A stretch of DNA of 64,000 nt from Symbiodinium natans. Its lineage: Eukaryota > Sar > Dinophyceae > Suessiales > Symbiodiniaceae. Positions 63,790 to 64,000 of the stretch are shown piece by piece. Where the stretch lies: NCBI GenBank assembly GCA_905221605.1, contig CAJNDS010002084.1, forward strand, positions 521,472 through 585,471. The letters are read 5' to 3'. The translations under genes and the position numbers were made by a program. Below the pieces are notes generated by a model, which was not told where the DNA came from, did not search any database, and saw nothing but the letters and a program-made list of their open reading frames with translations. The number at the start of each line of letters is the position of its first letter. The first letter of the stretch is position 1.

Positions 63790-64000
63790 TTAAGCTATGT
63801 GCCCTTGCAGAGTCTAGTTGCAGTATGCAACTAGGTGTTCAGTACCGCATACAAGGGTTCCCTCAAGAAGGCGCATGCACTTGAAACAAGCATTGTGATG
63901 GTTGCATCTAGAATTTGGGTTGATGTTCATGCTTTGCGGGGGGTCCTCAAGCAAATCCCAGAAAACACAAAGTAACATCAATTAGAGCAACCGTCACATG

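Noticed and set aside
1-64000. tRNA, rRNA or snRNA genes
   Set aside because: No cloverleaf with A and B boxes or known RNA core was recognised; the only tRNA-like match is the retroelement primer-binding site.

Overview
The window looks like nuclear DNA of a dinoflagellate. Four things point there. Short tracts of the plant/alveolate-type telomere repeat TTTAGGG/CCCTAAA are scattered through the whole 64 kb in both orientations. There is an intronless array of the dinoflagellate-style pentatricopeptide repeat (SAAISACEKGGQWQQALALF). Reconstructable genes are chopped into small exons whose introns start with GA or GC and end in AG, on AG|G borders. Finally, many short inverted-repeat elements (MITE/introner-like) are present. 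No prokaryotic operon, tRNA, rRNA or CRISPR was seen. The genus cannot be told from this window.

Layout: 0-2.3 kb is telomere-like repeat and G-rich DNA. A Yip1-family (YIPF) gene has exons spread over 2.86-10.1 kb. A small lysine/alanine-rich gene lies at 10.8-13.1 kb and a P-loop kinase-like gene at 16.97-18.1 kb. An 8.8 kb, nearly intact LTR retroelement (19,700-28,544) sits inside a telomere-like tract. A SAM-dependent methyltransferase gene lies at about 30 kb. From 31 to 35 kb come single exons and the start of a membrane-anchored gene. A 13-repeat PPR reading frame occupies 37.0-38.7 kb, followed by an exostosin/GT47-like gene at 39.6-41.0 kb. From 42 to 60 kb there are isolated exons between repeats, a small secreted or membrane protein (57.6 kb) and a three-exon gene (58.9-60.05 kb). 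The last 2 kb hold variant telomere octamers, a G/T-rich tract and a 60-codon ORF.

Two main points. First, the retroelement has 287-bp LTRs differing at one base, a primer-binding site matching the anticodon arm of initiator tRNA-Met (the half-tRNA mode known from copia, Ty5 and Osser), and a polypurine tract. Its long ORFs encode WW, S1-like and six CCCH modules but no recognisable protease, integrase, reverse transcriptase or RNase H. An in-frame UGA sits exactly where the second cysteine of the fifth CCCH finger belongs. Second, many introns can be removed by eye to restore continuous protein. They coincide with short inverted-repeat elements of different families, their borders lie in target-site duplications, and the splice sites are GA-AG or GC-AG. 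Telomere-repeat tracts themselves also behave like insertions, flanked by 19-bp and 8-bp direct repeats, in and near exons.

All exon borders were deduced by hand from reading frame and splice-site logic without transcripts. Element families are labelled IE-A to IE-L here for convenience only.
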